Below the pieces are notes generated by a model. That model saw nothing but the letters and a program-made list of their open reading frames with translations. It had not been told where the DNA came from and did no database searches. Shown here piece after piece: positions 1 through 7,789 of a stretch of DNA of 47,791 bases (position 1 is the first letter of the stretch; each line of letters opens with the position of its first letter). The position numbers were made by a program, and so were the translations under genes. The stretch is from Bacillus pumilus (GTDB lineage Bacteria; Bacillota; Bacilli; Bacillales; Bacillaceae). Where the stretch lies: assembly GCF_002744245.1 (NCBI RefSeq), contig NZ_NKHG01000135.1, positions 1-47,791 on the forward strand, in the 5' to 3' direction.

Positions 1-58
1 CACCCATTTAAGCCAGTAATACCAACGGTTTTCAATTCGATTTAAGAGGTTTATTCTA

Positions 59-1282
59 TTAAGGATTATTTTCTAACCAATTTTGTAATAGACTTCTCAT
101 TCTCAAAGAAGGGATAAACAATGATATTTTTTCTCCATCTCTAATTGCAGAACGCCATATCCATTGTAACAATTCTGAAAGTGCATAAGCATCTTGATCA
201 ATACTAATATCATATCTCTCTTTGAAATAGTTACAGATCATTCTATTCGCATATCTGTTAATTGTATAAGCTAAGTGTTTTTTATGCTTGTATTCATTAG
301 TAGCCCTAGCATTACACGATACAAATCCTTTTGTGTAACCATTGCCTTTTATTTTGTTTTTATGTTCACTGTAAGTTGTCCACATAGCTTCATCACTTGA
401 AGATTTAACAATGTTGTTAAAGTAATTAAACACATTATTTTTTACTTTTTTTAAGGTATAAGGTGATTTATTTCTGTACCAACTAAACGATAATGAAAAA
501 TCTAATTGACCAACAGCATTTAAATTTCCTTCATATATCGTTATTAGTTCTTTAAACTTTTCCTTCATTATTGATTCAAAAGTCGAATCTTCTTCAATGA
601 AAACATATTTTCCTTCAACTTTTCCCGATGACATTTTTTGATATGGTATGTCGTTAATGTCATAGTAATACTTCTGGATTTGAGCTTCAAACATGTAAGT
701 CAAGATATATACCTCTTTAAATAATTTGAATATATCGGCCGGAAAATTCCAAATCAAAATATTGTCTCTAAAGTAAATTAAATTGTTGTTTAATGCCATG
801 TCTCTTATGTCATTGTATCTGGTTTCGTAGTCTCTCTTCTCCTCATTCCACTTTACGTAACCGTCTTGCACATAAATTAGTTCAGAGTCAAACAACGTTT
901 TGAGATCGTGCTTTTTAACCTGTAATTGTTCTACGACACCCATGACCTCATCAAGTATAAGAATATAATTGCCCGATAAAATTAATTCTTTAGTATCTTC
1001 ATTGGCATTTTTAAATAAGTTATGAGTGGCAACTATGTCCTTATTTTGTGAAAGTAATTCATGAAAAGAATCAAACTTATACTGTACATTCTCACCTTTG
1101 CTTCTTATTTTAGGTTCATACATTTGCCTTGATGTAACTTTCTTCTTTATCCGTTCCACTTCATTTAGATAAGGTGTTAAGAAAATAAAGTTCTCATCTT
1201 TGTTTGAATCATTAATTTTGTTAATTGCTGCTGAAGTTTTACCGCTCCCCATGATTGAATCTATAATTTTTACTTTTGACAT
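59..1282 (-). CDS. P-loop ATPase / helicase-like protein
   Basis: A 407-residue protein read on the minus strand, starting at an ATG preceded by AGGAGAG. The N-terminus carries a Walker A loop (GSGKTSAA, about residues 12-19) and a Walker B-like strand LILDEVMG near residue 110, the usual arrangement of superfamily 2 helicase or origin-binding-type ATPases. FLTPYLNEVERI between them resembles motif Ia of DEAD-like helicases, and a late SARATNEY/WRSAIRDG region could hold the arginine-rich helicase motif. The place next to the yonT pair suggests a counterpart of SPbeta YonV, but I do not know that sequence well enough to assign it. A role in phage DNA replication or remodelling is inference. 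The gene ends 58 bases from the window edge. Confidence 0.75.
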   Translation of the reverse strand: MSKVKIIDSIMGSGKTSAAINKINDSNKDENFIFLTPYLNEVERIKKKVTSRQMYEPKIRSKGENVQYKFDSFHELLSQNKDIVATHNLFKNANEDTKELILSGNYILILDEVMGVVEQLQVKKHDLKTLFDSELIYVQDGYVKWNEEKRDYETRYNDIRDMALNNNLIYFRDNILIWNFPADIFKLFKEVYILTYMFEAQIQKYYYDINDIPYQKMSSGKVEGKYVFIEEDSTFESIMKEKFKELITIYEGNLNAVGQLDFSLSFSWYRNKSPYTLKKVKNNVFNYFNNIVKSSSDEAMWTTYSEHKNKIKGNGYTKGFVSCNARATNEYKHKKHLAYTINRYANRMICNYFKERYDISIDQDAYALSELLQWIWRSAIRDGEKISLFIPSLRMRSLLQNWLENNP

Positions 1283-1322
1283 TCATTCTCTCCTATTAAA
1301 ATTTTATGTATGGCGAGCTGAG

Positions 1323-1514
1323 CTAACGCTCACCGTTTAAAGCTTTTAATACAAAGTAAGACAACCATGAAACAACAAGTGTCAATGTAGCTATAACATA
1401 TGTCCAGATAATAAATGATTGTGTGCTGCTGTTGAATAAGTCTTTAATAAGCCAGAATACAATGAATGTGGTACCAAATGTTATAAGTGAGTACCGTAAT
1501 TGTTTATGCTGCAT
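1323..1514 (-). CDS. small two-helix membrane protein downstream of yonT (YoyJ-like position)
   Basis: A 63-residue protein with two hydrophobic helices (about residues 9-25 and 33-55) and a charged C-terminus (KALNGER). It begins at ATG about 77 bases after the yonT stop on the same strand. No Shine-Dalgarno sequence precedes the ATG; the upstream strand reads CACCTTGCAGC, so translation is probably weak or depends on structure. In SPbeta the toxin gene yonT is followed by yoyJ, a second toxic small protein, both repressed by antisense RNA SR6 (established knowledge). Position and size support the same arrangement here, but I infer identity from context only. Confidence 0.6.
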   Translation of the reverse strand: MQHKQLRYSLITFGTTFIVFWLIKDLFNSSTQSFIIWTYVIATLTLVVSWLSYFVLKALNGER

Positions 1515-1519
1515 ATATG

Positions 1520-1547
1520 TTTACAAAGTGCTGCAAGGTGCTATAAT
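1520..1547 (+). promoter_or_regulatory. sigma-A-type promoter of a probable SR6-like antisense antitoxin RNA
   Basis: TTTACA at 1520-1525 and TATAAT at 1542-1547 are 16 bases apart and face right, into the 3' end of the yonT toxin gene on the other strand. Transcription would begin near 1553 and give an RNA complementary to the yonT mRNA, and the promoter lies between yonT and the small membrane gene. This is the geometry of the SPbeta SR6 antitoxin. The 3' end of the RNA is not obvious. Confidence 0.65.
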
Positions 1548-1559
1548 ATAGATGACAAA

Positions 1560-1575
1560 GGGAGAAGCAACTCCC
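1560..1575 (-). terminator. short hairpin after yonT
   Basis: GGGAG and CTCCC (5-bp stem, 6-base loop) lie 15 bases past the yonT stop. Read on the minus strand the hairpin is followed by TTTGTC, a weak T-tract, so it may end part of the yonT transcripts. It also lies at the 5' end of the predicted antisense RNA and may act there as a 5' stabilising hairpin or kissing loop. Confidence 0.4.
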
Positions 1576-1590
1576 AATGTCTAATGATGT

Positions 1591-1764
1591 TTAATGGCGT
1601 ATCCGTTTGCGTGTCCTTGACCTAGGTCGCTTACGTGTACGCTTTTTCTTTTGGCTTATACTTTTAGTGATACTTACAACCTTTTCAATAATCACAAGCG
1701 TATTGATTAAGACTGTAGTAAGACTGATTAGTAAAGCCATAATTATAGTCACCTTTTCAAGCAC
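1591..1764 (-). CDS. yonT: YonT-type type I toxin
   Basis: A 57-residue protein starting at GTG (1764-1762) with a strong AAAGGAGGTG ribosome site. It reads MLEKVTIIMALLIS, then a hydrophobic helix, IIEKVV, and a very basic tail rich in KKKR and RKR up to the stop. The MLEK start, one transmembrane segment, a VEKV/IEKV junction and an Arg/Lys tail match SPbeta YonT (58 residues) as I remember it. Such toxins insert into or disturb the cell membrane or envelope and are silenced by an antisense RNA. A facing promoter at 1520-1547 supplies a candidate antitoxin RNA. The plus-strand frame over the same bases is a shadow. Confidence 0.85.
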   Translation of the reverse strand: MLEKVTIIMALLISLTTVLINTLVIIEKVVSITKSISQKKKRTRKRPRSRTRKRIRH

Positions 1765-1787
1765 TTTTGCACCTCCTTTCCATACTT

Positions 1788-1797
1788 ATATTATAAC
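1788..1797 (-). promoter_or_regulatory. extended -10 promoter of yonT
   Basis: On the minus strand the bases read TGTTATAAT, an extended -10 (TGn) followed by TATAAT, about 25 bases upstream of the GTG start of yonT. No good -35 is seen 17 bases further upstream. The expected transcript has a leader of about 20 bases containing the AAAGGAGGTG site. Confidence 0.55.
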
Positions 1798-2251
1798 ATA
1801 TAATCATGATAATGTATGTAATTTGTTGTTTAATAATTGAATTTATTCATATTTATTTTTGTGCTTATATTCGTTTGTGCGGTGTGTTGTATATGATTAG
1901 ATAGATTGGTTGTGTGATTAATTTAAACCTTTGTATGAGGATGTGAGTGTGCTTATAATTGATGTGGTGATGTGTGTTGTGAGGAATAGAATATAGATGG
2001 ATGCGTGTGTTATCTTAATTAATTGATATAGGTTAGTTAGGTTAGACAATGTGAGAATATTAAAGTTATAGTATTAGACTATATAATATTAAATAAAAAT
2101 AACACTTCGATTTCCTGCCCCCTGTTATTCATACGAAGAGTTCCGCATAATGGAACAAACTTTCAAAATTACTTCATTTTTTTAAAAATTTTAAAATTTA
2201 ATCCAATAAAGCATTGATTTTTCTATTTAATTATGCATTCAATTAGCCGCA

Positions 2252-2282
2252 AATAAAAAAGCAGACTCACAAAGGAATCTGC
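2252..2282 (-). terminator. hairpin with T-tract, minus strand
   Basis: GCAGA (2261-2265) pairs with TCTGC (2278-2282); the minus strand continues into TTTTTTATTT. It would stop leftward transcription in the long intergenic region, perhaps readthrough from tubZ. Confidence 0.5.
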
Positions 2283-2410
2283 ATTATAACTATAATTATA
2301 AGACGTATTCACAACCATAAAACACCAGTAGAGGGGGGTATATTAACATCCAAACCGCATAAATAAAGAACAAACGTGCCCATAGCACTTCCATTTCCAC
2401 ACCCTTTAAA

Positions 2411-2662
2411 TTTTATCGATTTTAGCCTATTTTCTATCGTACTTGCTATCGTAAACGCCTTATATATCAACGTTTCTCCCTTCCTCTACTCACCCATTTT
2501 TCACGATTTCCTCTAAATTTGACCTCTTTCCCCTACTCCCACAACGACTTTACGATCATTCACCATTCATAATCATCAAATTATCGACAAACTTATTGCT
2601 ATTACTGTGTTTTTTCTAATTTTGATCAATTTTACGATATCGTCCTCAAAAATTTACGATAA
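2411..2662. repeat. iteron-like cluster of TTTACGAT / ATCGTAAA boxes downstream of tubZ
   Basis: Within 250 bases I count seven or eight copies, in both orientations, of a box close to TTTACGAT: TTTTATCGAT at 2411, CTATCGTA at 2434, CTATCGTAAA at 2446, TTCACGAT near 2500, CTTTACGATC at 2548, AATTATCGAC at 2579, TTTTACGATATCGT at 2630 (its core ACGATATCGT is a perfect palindrome) and ATTTACGATAA at 2652. The stretch is otherwise AT-rich and pyrimidine-rich and holds no convincing gene. It could be a centromere for the neighbouring TubRZ pair, a replication origin, or operators of an SPbeta-type master repressor. The 1840-2250 part of the gap is G/T-rich on the plus strand, with a direct repeat AGGTTAG twice at 2031-2045 and a GTTCC/GGAAC hairpin at 2141-2157; I see no gene in it. 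Confidence 0.6.
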
Positions 2663-2663
2663 C

Positions 2664-2693
2664 AAAAAAATGAGACAGTCAATTGACCATCTC
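2664..2693 (-). terminator. rho-independent terminator of tubZ
   Basis: On the minus strand a long stem (GAGATGGTCA against TTGACTGTCTC with two G-T pairs, 2672-2693) is followed by seven T. It lies 10 bases beyond the tubZ stop codon. Confidence 0.85.
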
Positions 2694-2701
2694 ACCTGGT
2701 T

Positions 2702-3814
2702 TTATCCCTTTAATGATTTAAGTTTATCTAAATAACTCCCCTTGCTTACTTGTTTCTCACCTTTGTTAGTATTAGTCTGCTGCCTTAAAAATGCTGACTT
2801 TGAACTAAATTTCGGAACGTATACCTCTTCTTTAATTGGTTCAACCTTTCTAGAGTCAATCAGTTCATCTAAGTGCTTCATTCTGTCGTTAATCCATCCT
2901 AGACCACTTAAAATACAAATCACTTGATTCTTACCAGTATCATAATACCCTTTAAATAAATCTAATGGTTCACCCTTACTGAAAAGCCTCTTAAAGCTAA
3001 TCTGATCAGTTAAATCTGCATTGCCGTCTATAATAACACCAGCTTTAACTAATGAATCAAAAGTGTCTGCACTATATATCGATTGCTGCCATGACTGTTT
3101 AATATCATCATGAAGACTGTTTGCGAATTTCCCTTTCTTATATTCAGATAAATCCATTTTTGATACCACTGTCACACCTGGAGTGCTAAGGATTTGATTC
3201 AAGTCCTTTTTGTCTAATGTACTGTAGCTAGATGGAAGGTTTGTATACTCTTCAATCTCTTCAAGCATATCAATAAATTGCTTGTTTACCTTTTGATATA
3301 GGATTGGCTCTGAGAATGATTTAATGCCCTTTTGAGACACTTTAAGATTGTCTAGTGGAATTATATTCAATTGTTTTTCTGACAGCTCTGACAGGCACTC
3401 AACAGTGTTTAATTGATTTAATATCACTTCACTTTGATCAGGTAATACAGGGACAGCAACAACTGTTTTGTTATCCAAATACTCATCTAATAATTCAATT
3501 AATGTCGGTGCAATTCCTGATCCTGTACCTCCTGCAGTTGAAAAGACAACAAACACAATTTGAATAGATGGTTTCTCCATTGCTTCTTTAATAAATTCAA
3601 CAGATGATTCCCAGTTATTTTTAAAATAGTCAATAGCTGCTTCCCTATCCTTGCCTACTCCCTCGGATCCTACTAACTTTAGTTTATCTTCAACAACTTC
3701 TAAACTATTTAAATCTGAGCTAGAGTAATTGACAGCAATACTGAAATATCCTCTTTTCATTGCTTCGTCTGCAATGCTCCCACCACATTGACCAATTCCA
3801 ACAAATCCGTACAT
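2702..3814 (-). CDS. tubZ: TubZ-like tubulin/FtsZ-family GTPase
   Basis: A 370-residue protein with the tubulin/FtsZ signature: N-terminal GIGQCGGSIADEA (nucleotide loop T1, residues 6-18) and the phosphate-binding loop STAGGTGSGIAP (about residues 93-104). NADLTDQI around residue 265 could be the T7 catalytic loop, whose acidic residues complete GTP hydrolysis in the next subunit of the filament. The C-terminal 50 residues are Lys-rich and disordered-looking, as in plasmid TubZ, where the tail contacts TubR. The start ATG overlaps the tubR stop (TAATG), so the two are translationally coupled, and a strong terminator follows. In plasmids such as pBtoxis and in phage c-st, TubZ filaments treadmill and move TubR-centromere complexes. 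A PhuZ-like role is an alternative. Confidence 0.85.
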   Translation of the reverse strand: MYGFVGIGQCGGSIADEAMKRGYFSIAVNYSSSDLNSLEVVEDKLKLVGSEGVGKDREAAIDYFKNNWESSVEFIKEAMEKPSIQIVFVVFSTAGGTGSGIAPTLIELLDEYLDNKTVVAVPVLPDQSEVILNQLNTVECLSELSEKQLNIIPLDNLKVSQKGIKSFSEPILYQKVNKQFIDMLEEIEEYTNLPSSYSTLDKKDLNQILSTPGVTVVSKMDLSEYKKGKFANSLHDDIKQSWQQSIYSADTFDSLVKAGVIIDGNADLTDQISFKRLFSKGEPLDLFKGYYDTGKNQVICILSGLGWINDRMKHLDELIDSRKVEPIKEEVYVPKFSSKSAFLRQQTNTNKGEKQVSKGSYLDKLKSLKG

Positions 3815-4110
3815 TAAATCATTTCCCCTTCCAAATGATATTCTAAGGCCATAATTCCATATGAAGTAATAATGAATTTATGGTGCTTACTTGTTGAGTC
3901 TCTTTCAATAAGCAGCAGTGCCTCTAATTTACTTAAAGCTGATCTTATAGTCGCTTCTGAAAATTGAGTGTCTAACTTAACTGATTCGATCTTGAAGTCT
4001 TCTTTTGTCATTCCTTTTATTAGCCTGTTCGCTCCGCATTCTTGCAGCAATGTTAACAGTGATACATCATCAATATTTAATCTGGCAACGACTTCATCAA
4101 AATATGTCAT
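3814..4110 (-). CDS. tubR: TubR-like winged-helix DNA-binding protein
   Basis: A 98-residue protein. I chose ATG at 4110 because GGAGGTG lies six bases before it; an earlier in-frame start at 4137 has no ribosome site. The sequence fits a winged-helix fold: helices to about residue 45, a recognition helix region SEATIRSALSKLEALLLIERD, then a beta-wing HHKFIITSYGIMAL. It is the upstream gene of a two-gene operon with tubZ, the order of type III partition systems, where TubR binds the centromere, represses its own promoter and recruits TubZ. I assign it by size, fold and neighbour, not by close identity to a known TubR. Confidence 0.7.
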   Translation of the reverse strand: MTYFDEVVARLNIDDVSLLTLLQECGANRLIKGMTKEDFKIESVKLDTQFSEATIRSALSKLEALLLIERDSTSKHHKFIITSYGIMALEYHLEGEMI

Positions 4111-4136
4111 ACTGCACCTCCACTGATAGAGTAACA

Positions 4137-4160
4137 AAAGTTATCCATATAGACAACTTT
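4137..4160. promoter_or_regulatory. candidate TubR operator/centromere palindrome
   Basis: AAAGTTATC (4137-4145) and GACAACTTT (4152-4160) form an inverted repeat with 8 of 9 bases matching around a 6-base centre. It lies just upstream of the tubR start, and a further GACAAC copy occurs at 4203. A site here could serve TubR autoregulation or act as part of a centromere. Confidence 0.5.
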
Positions 4161-4192
4161 TTTTATCTATTTAAGTGAATTTAATTGAACAT

Positions 4193-4221
4193 TTGAATAA
4201 AGACAACACATAATATAAAAT
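4193..4221 (+). promoter_or_regulatory. sigma-A-type promoter for the HTH gene
   Basis: TTGAAT at 4193-4198 and TAAAAT at 4216-4221 are separated by exactly 17 bases, 17 bases upstream of the next ATG. It diverges from the tubRZ operon. Confidence 0.55.
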
Positions 4222-4238
4222 TCTCATTGGGTGATATT

Positions 4239-4466
4239 ATGAAATATAAGGTTAGAAGCAATTTAAAGGACTACCTAAACTCTAAAGGTATTAAACAGAA
4301 GTGGCTTGCTGACCAAATAGGCACTAACTCCAGTAGAATTTCTATTTGGTGTGCTAATAATGATGAAGGTTTCTGTTCCAATCCCCCATCACTTCCTTAC
4401 GCTATAGCATTATGCAAAACGTTGGAATGCGAAATACATGATCTCTTCTCTATTATTGAAGACTGA
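4239..4466 (+). CDS. XRE-family helix-turn-helix regulator
   Basis: A 75-residue protein from ATG 4239, preceded by GGGTGAT. Residues 10-70 form a Cro/C1-type HTH: LKDYLNSKGIKQKWLADQIG with SSRISIWCANN as recognition helix and a C-terminal LECEIHDLF helix. An unusual insert EGFCSNPPSL sits between helices 3 and 4. It is the first gene on the plus strand, right before the RNA polymerase operon, where SPbeta carries the HTH gene yonR; it may regulate tubRZ or yonO, which is inference. Confidence 0.8.
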   Translation: MKYKVRSNLKDYLNSKGIKQKWLADQIGTNSSRISIWCANNDEGFCSNPPSLPYAIALCKTLECEIHDLFSIIED

Positions 4467-4511
4467 GTAATCAGTCTCACTCACAAAATAATAAATTACA
4501 TATATTTTATA

Positions 4512-4540
4512 TTGACTAAAATACAAATTACATATAAAAT
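4512..4540 (+). promoter_or_regulatory. host-type promoter in front of the RNA polymerase operon
   Basis: TTGACT (4512-4517) and TAAAAT (4535-4540), spacer 17. A promoter read by the host enzyme is expected here because the phage polymerase must be made before it can act. The spacer carries ACAAATTACATA, a motif that returns upstream of late genes (see findings). Confidence 0.65.
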
Positions 4541-4572
4541 CACCTTATATCAAATTGAAATGAGGTGATTTA

Positions 4573-4752
4573 TTGGGATCATGTAACACGCAGGACATTA
4601 TTGAACTTCTTGAGTATCGGATTGTTAATGGTATTGCTTCTCAAGAAGAGAACACATTTTATGAAGACTTCAAATGGTTTGGCAAAATGGACGAGTCTTC
4701 TACCCTATTTAAAAGATTGGCATTACATATTGAAAGACAAAATAACAAATAG
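4573..4752 (+). CDS. small protein between the HTH gene and the RNA polymerase (YonP position)
   Basis: A 59-residue frame from TTG 4573, preceded by GAGGTGAT, to TAG at 4752. It reads M/LGSCNTQDIIELLEYR and ends ALHIERQNNK, with a soluble helical composition. I prefer it to the overlapping longer frame at 4565-4789, which has an implausible composition and runs into the RNA polymerase start. It ends 12 bases before the polymerase gene and is probably cotranscribed. In SPbeta a small gene yonP occupies this place; function unknown. Confidence 0.6.
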   Translation: MGSCNTQDIIELLEYRIVNGIASQEENTFYEDFKWFGKMDESSTLFKRLALHIERQNNK

Positions 4753-4764
4753 AGGAGAGCGCTT

Positions 4765-7275
4765 TTGGGGAGAAAAACAAATGATTTAAGCAAACAAGTG
4801 TTTATTTATAGTCTCGATACTTCTAGTTTTTATAATGATCGGGAGAATTTATTACATAGAAAGATTTTAAAGTCTTATAGATATAGAGATTTGCTTAAAA
4901 CACATAATGGGGATACCAAAAAAAATAAGAAATACATAAAAAACAGAATCGCTAAATTAAAACAGGAGTTAAATCAAGCCTTCAGTGAACATGAAAGTGT
5001 GCGAATGCTTAGAGCTGACACGTTAACTGACAATAAAAAGATCGCTATGTTTGATTCAGTTATGACTCGAACCCTGGGTATAAAAGAAAATAATTTTTCT
5101 GATGATGTAATTGTGGTTCAGGTTTACCACTTTCAGGTGTTCAAGAGTATTCTTGATAAAGGTTTTGTTCATAACAATGAACTTTATGTTTATTTTACAA
5201 GTTCAGCAGGACAAATCAGAACTAAAAAAGCTTGTTTTATTAAGAAATCTACATATGATAAATACCAAAATGCTTTGACTTGTGGCCTAAGTCTTCAAGA
5301 AATTAATTCTAAAGGCGGCATGAATATCAATAAGTGGAATGCCTATCTAGCTTTATCGAATAGTGCCAGCAGCCATTGGGATATTGATATAAGTAAAACT
5401 GTTGTTGTTGATGACTTAGAGACTGAAGTAATGAGTGAAGTGGATTACATAAACCGTGATACATACGAGATTACTAGAAAGAAAATGAACATCCCTATTG
5501 AGCACACTGATGGTTGTGGGATTATTTCACCAAAGCTAAGTAAGAAAAGTTTTATGGTCAGACTTCCCTGGGTTAAGGGTTTGTTAGTACCTTTCGACTT
5601 TCAACGGTTTGCTGAACTACATAATAAAAAACAAATTACAGATATATACGGTAAGACGTGGGATATAAAGAAAGATGATATTCAGATAATTTTCACTAAA
5701 TCACAATTCAAGATGTGGAAATATTATAAGTCCTGGAGCGATTATCAAGAAAAGTTTGTTTTGCACGGTTGCCTAGGTGCAAAATTAAACGAAGAAGACC
5801 CTTCTGTTGAAGGCAAGCTTACATATCAAATGCTTCAAACTCTTACTGATATTACACATGAAGAGCTCAAGTTTATTAGTAACAAAACTGTTGAGGAAAT
5901 AAAAGCTATTGGGAATGATAAAGATGTAATGTTGAAAATTATGGGGGCTACTGAGAATCGAAAATTCAGATCACCATTACAAAATGCATTACTCCTCTAT
6001 CCTCAGCTATTGAATGATGATCATGTCAAAGAAACTATTAAGAATAAGAAAAAGAGTCTTGTTAAAGACGCAAAATCAGGCAAGCTGCAGGTTGAAAACT
6101 CCAAGTACACATATCTATGCCCTGATTTATACGCATTTTGCGAAAAACTGTTTCTCGGTATCGATAAGCCAAGTGGATTATTGAATGGCAGCAATGTCTA
6201 TTGTTCGTTATATGACGAAGGAGAAATTGACGTTCTTCGCTCCCCTCACCTTTATAGAGAACATGGGATAAGAAATAATGTGAGAAGTAAGTTGTTAGAA
6301 GAATGGTTTATTACTAAAGGAGTTTATACAAGCGTGCATGATTCAATCTCAAAGTTGTTGCAGTTTGACAATGATGGAGATAAAGCACTTATCATATCAG
6401 ATCCCCACTTTGTTGAAATTGCAAAGAGACATGTAACCGACATCGTTCCCCTTTATTATGAAATGGGTGTTGCAAACAAACAGATGATTAACAGTGAAAA
6501 TCTCTATGAATCTCTGACAAATGCCTATGCAGTTAATATTGGTGAGTATAGTAACAATATAACGAAGATTTGGAACAGTTCTTCAGTGAATATTAATGTT
6601 ATCAAATGGCTATGCGCTGAAAATAACTTCGCTATTGACTATGCAAAGACGTTGTTTATGCCTACAAGACCAGACAATGTTGACAAACAAATTAAAAATT
6701 ACATAAAAGACAAAGTACCTTTCTTTTTTGTTCATGCTAAAGATAAGGATATCTCTTCTGTGCAGCCTATTAATGAGAGTACAGTAAATAAACTAGAAGA
6801 AATCATTCCAACTGATAGGATTAATTTCAAGGCTGTTGCTGGACATTTCGACTACAATTTTCTGTTGAAAAACAAACGCATTAAAGAAGATGAAGAATTG
6901 GTTAATGAATACATAAAGCTTGATCGCAATAAAAAATGGCTTACTAATAATGAAGAAACCAAGCCAAATCAGAAGTTATACGTGTATAAGCTCATTAGAG
7001 AAAAGCTACTTGAAATAAATAGTGATGAACAATATGTTGTGGATGTTCTTGTGAAACATCTATACAAAAAGAAAAGCAGGTACAAGGCCACCTTATGGGA
7101 ATGTTTTGGAGAAGTCATTCTATACAATCTCCAAAATAATTTAAAATCACACATACCATGCCAGAAATGCGGCGTTATGATTAAAACATCTTCAAGAAAA
7201 ACCAAGTACTGTGTGAAATGTGCCAAGATAGAAAAAAACACTTTGAATAAAAAATATTATCATTTAGGAAAATAG
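4765..7275 (+). CDS. yonO: YonO-like single-subunit RNA polymerase
   Basis: 836 residues from TTG 4765, seven bases after AGGAG. The decisive motif is [11 protein letters not shown] at residues 533-543, where D535, D537 and D539 correspond to the metal-binding DxDGD of the two-barrel RNA polymerases (YonO, QDE-1 and the beta' subunit of cellular enzymes). SPbeta YonO is a single chain of about 900 residues that makes late phage mRNA without host subunits. The C-terminus carries CQKCG and CVKC (about residues 799-817), a zinc-ribbon-like four-cysteine set. Upstream is a host-type promoter; downstream are two hairpins and then HU and the late genes. The enzyme's own promoter motif is not known to me. 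Confidence 0.88.
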   Translation: MGRKTNDLSKQVFIYSLDTSSFYNDRENLLHRKILKSYRYRDLLKTHNGDTKKNKKYIKNRIAKLKQELNQAFSEHESVRMLRADTLTDNKKIAMFDSVMTRTLGIKENNFSDDVIVVQVYHFQVFKSILDKGFVHNNELYVYFTSSAGQIRTKKACFIKKSTYDKYQNALTCGLSLQEINSKGGMNINKWNAYLALSNSASSHWDIDISKTVVVDDLETEVMSEVDYINRDTYEITRKKMNIPIEHTDGCGIISPKLSKKSFMVRLPWVKGLLVPFDFQRFAELHNKKQITDIYGKTWDIKKDDIQIIFTKSQFKMWKYYKSWSDYQEKFVLHGCLGAKLNEEDPSVEGKLTYQMLQTLTDITHEELKFISNKTVEEIKAIGNDKDVMLKIMGATENRKFRSPLQNALLLYPQLLNDDHVKETIKNKKKSLVKDAKSGKLQVENSKYTYLCPDLYAFCEKLFLGIDKPSGLLNGSNVYCSLYDEGEIDVLRSPHLYREHGIRNNVRSKLLEEWFITKGVYTSVHDSISKLLQFDNDGDKALIISDPHFVEIAKRHVTDIVPLYYEMGVANKQMINSENLYESLTNAYAVNIGEYSNNITKIWNSSSVNINVIKWLCAENNFAIDYAKTLFMPTRPDNVDKQIKNYIKDKVPFFFVHAKDKDISSVQPINESTVNKLEEIIPTDRINFKAVAGHFDYNFLLKNKRIKEDEELVNEYIKLDRNKKWLTNNEETKPNQKLYVYKLIREKLLEINSDEQYVVDVLVKHLYKKKSRYKATLWECFGEVILYNLQNNLKSHIPCQKCGVMIKTSSRKTKYCVKCAKIEKNTLNKKYYHLGK

Positions 7276-7386
7276 AAAGCGCCTTGAGCCTTAGAGCCAC
7301 AAGGGATACAGCGTTTTTGTGCAAAAATAAAGTTGATAAAAAGCGGCTTCAGCCTTACAGCCGCAAGGGTTTAGGCCGCTTTTGGA
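7276..7386 (+). terminator. two tandem related hairpins after yonO
   Basis: Unit 1 (7276-7320) and unit 2 (7339-7383) share a core AGCCTTANAGCCNCAAGGG (17 of 19 bases identical at 7287-7305 and 7351-7369). In unit 2 the ends AAAAGCGGC and GCCGCTTTT pair over nine bases; unit 1 has a shorter outer stem and runs into GTTTTTG. They look like a duplicated, roughly symmetrical terminator and could work on both strands. Nothing coding lies between yonO and HU. Confidence 0.65.
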
Positions 7387-7499
7387 GATAATCGTCATAA
7401 GGGAGGTAAAAAGCAAATATCCAAATTAAAAAGGTTAGTATATCTCCCCTCCCCAATTTTTTAAAATACAAATTACAAATATAATCAGGAGGAATAAGA

Positions 7500-7775
7500 A
7501 TGAATAAAATAGAATTAGTCTCAGCAGTGGTTGAAGCAACAGGATTAGCAAAGAAGGAAGTTGCAACAGTTGTTGAAGCAACATTGGATGCAATTGAATC
7601 TACTCTTAAAGAAGAAGGCCAAGTTAAGATCGCTGGGTTTGGCACATTTGAAGTAGCTACTCGTGCTGCACGCAAGGGTCGCAACCCTCAAACAGGTGAA
7701 GAAATTGAAATTCCTGAAACTAAAGCACCGAAGTTTAAAGCTGCTAAAGCCCTTAAAGATGCTGTAAAAGGTTAA
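7500..7775 (+). CDS. yonN: HU-family histone-like DNA-binding protein
   Basis: A 91-residue protein with AGGAGG 8 bases before the ATG. It has the full HU fold: helices to residue 40 (MNKIELVSAVVEATGLAKKE), GQVKIAGFGTFEV, the DNA-clasping arm with RAARKGRNPQTGEEI and the intercalating-proline segment IPETKAPKFKAAKALKDAVKG. Length equals cellular HU. SPbeta carries an HU gene (yonN) right after yonO, the same neighbour. It probably compacts or bends phage DNA. Confidence 0.93.
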   Translation: MNKIELVSAVVEATGLAKKEVATVVEATLDAIESTLKEEGQVKIAGFGTFEVATRAARKGRNPQTGEEIEIPETKAPKFKAAKALKDAVKG

Positions 7776-7789
7776 TTTTATTTAAATAA

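Noticed and set aside
1607-1840. Plus-strand frame of 77 residues with hydrophobic sequence
   Set aside because: It is the antisense of the yonT toxin, which has a strong ribosome site and recognisable sequence; the hydrophobic look comes from the opposite strand.
4565-4789. 74-residue plus-strand frame overlapping the RNA polymerase start
   Set aside because: Poor composition and no ribosome site; the TTG frame 4573-4752 fits better.
7480-7485. TATAAT just upstream of HU as a host -10
   Set aside because: Transcription would start inside the HU ribosome site and no -35 is present; more likely part of the recurring AAATTACA motif.
7355-7684. Minus-strand frame over the HU gene
   Set aside because: Shadow of HU with repeated Ala/Val/Ser from the reverse strand and no ribosome site.
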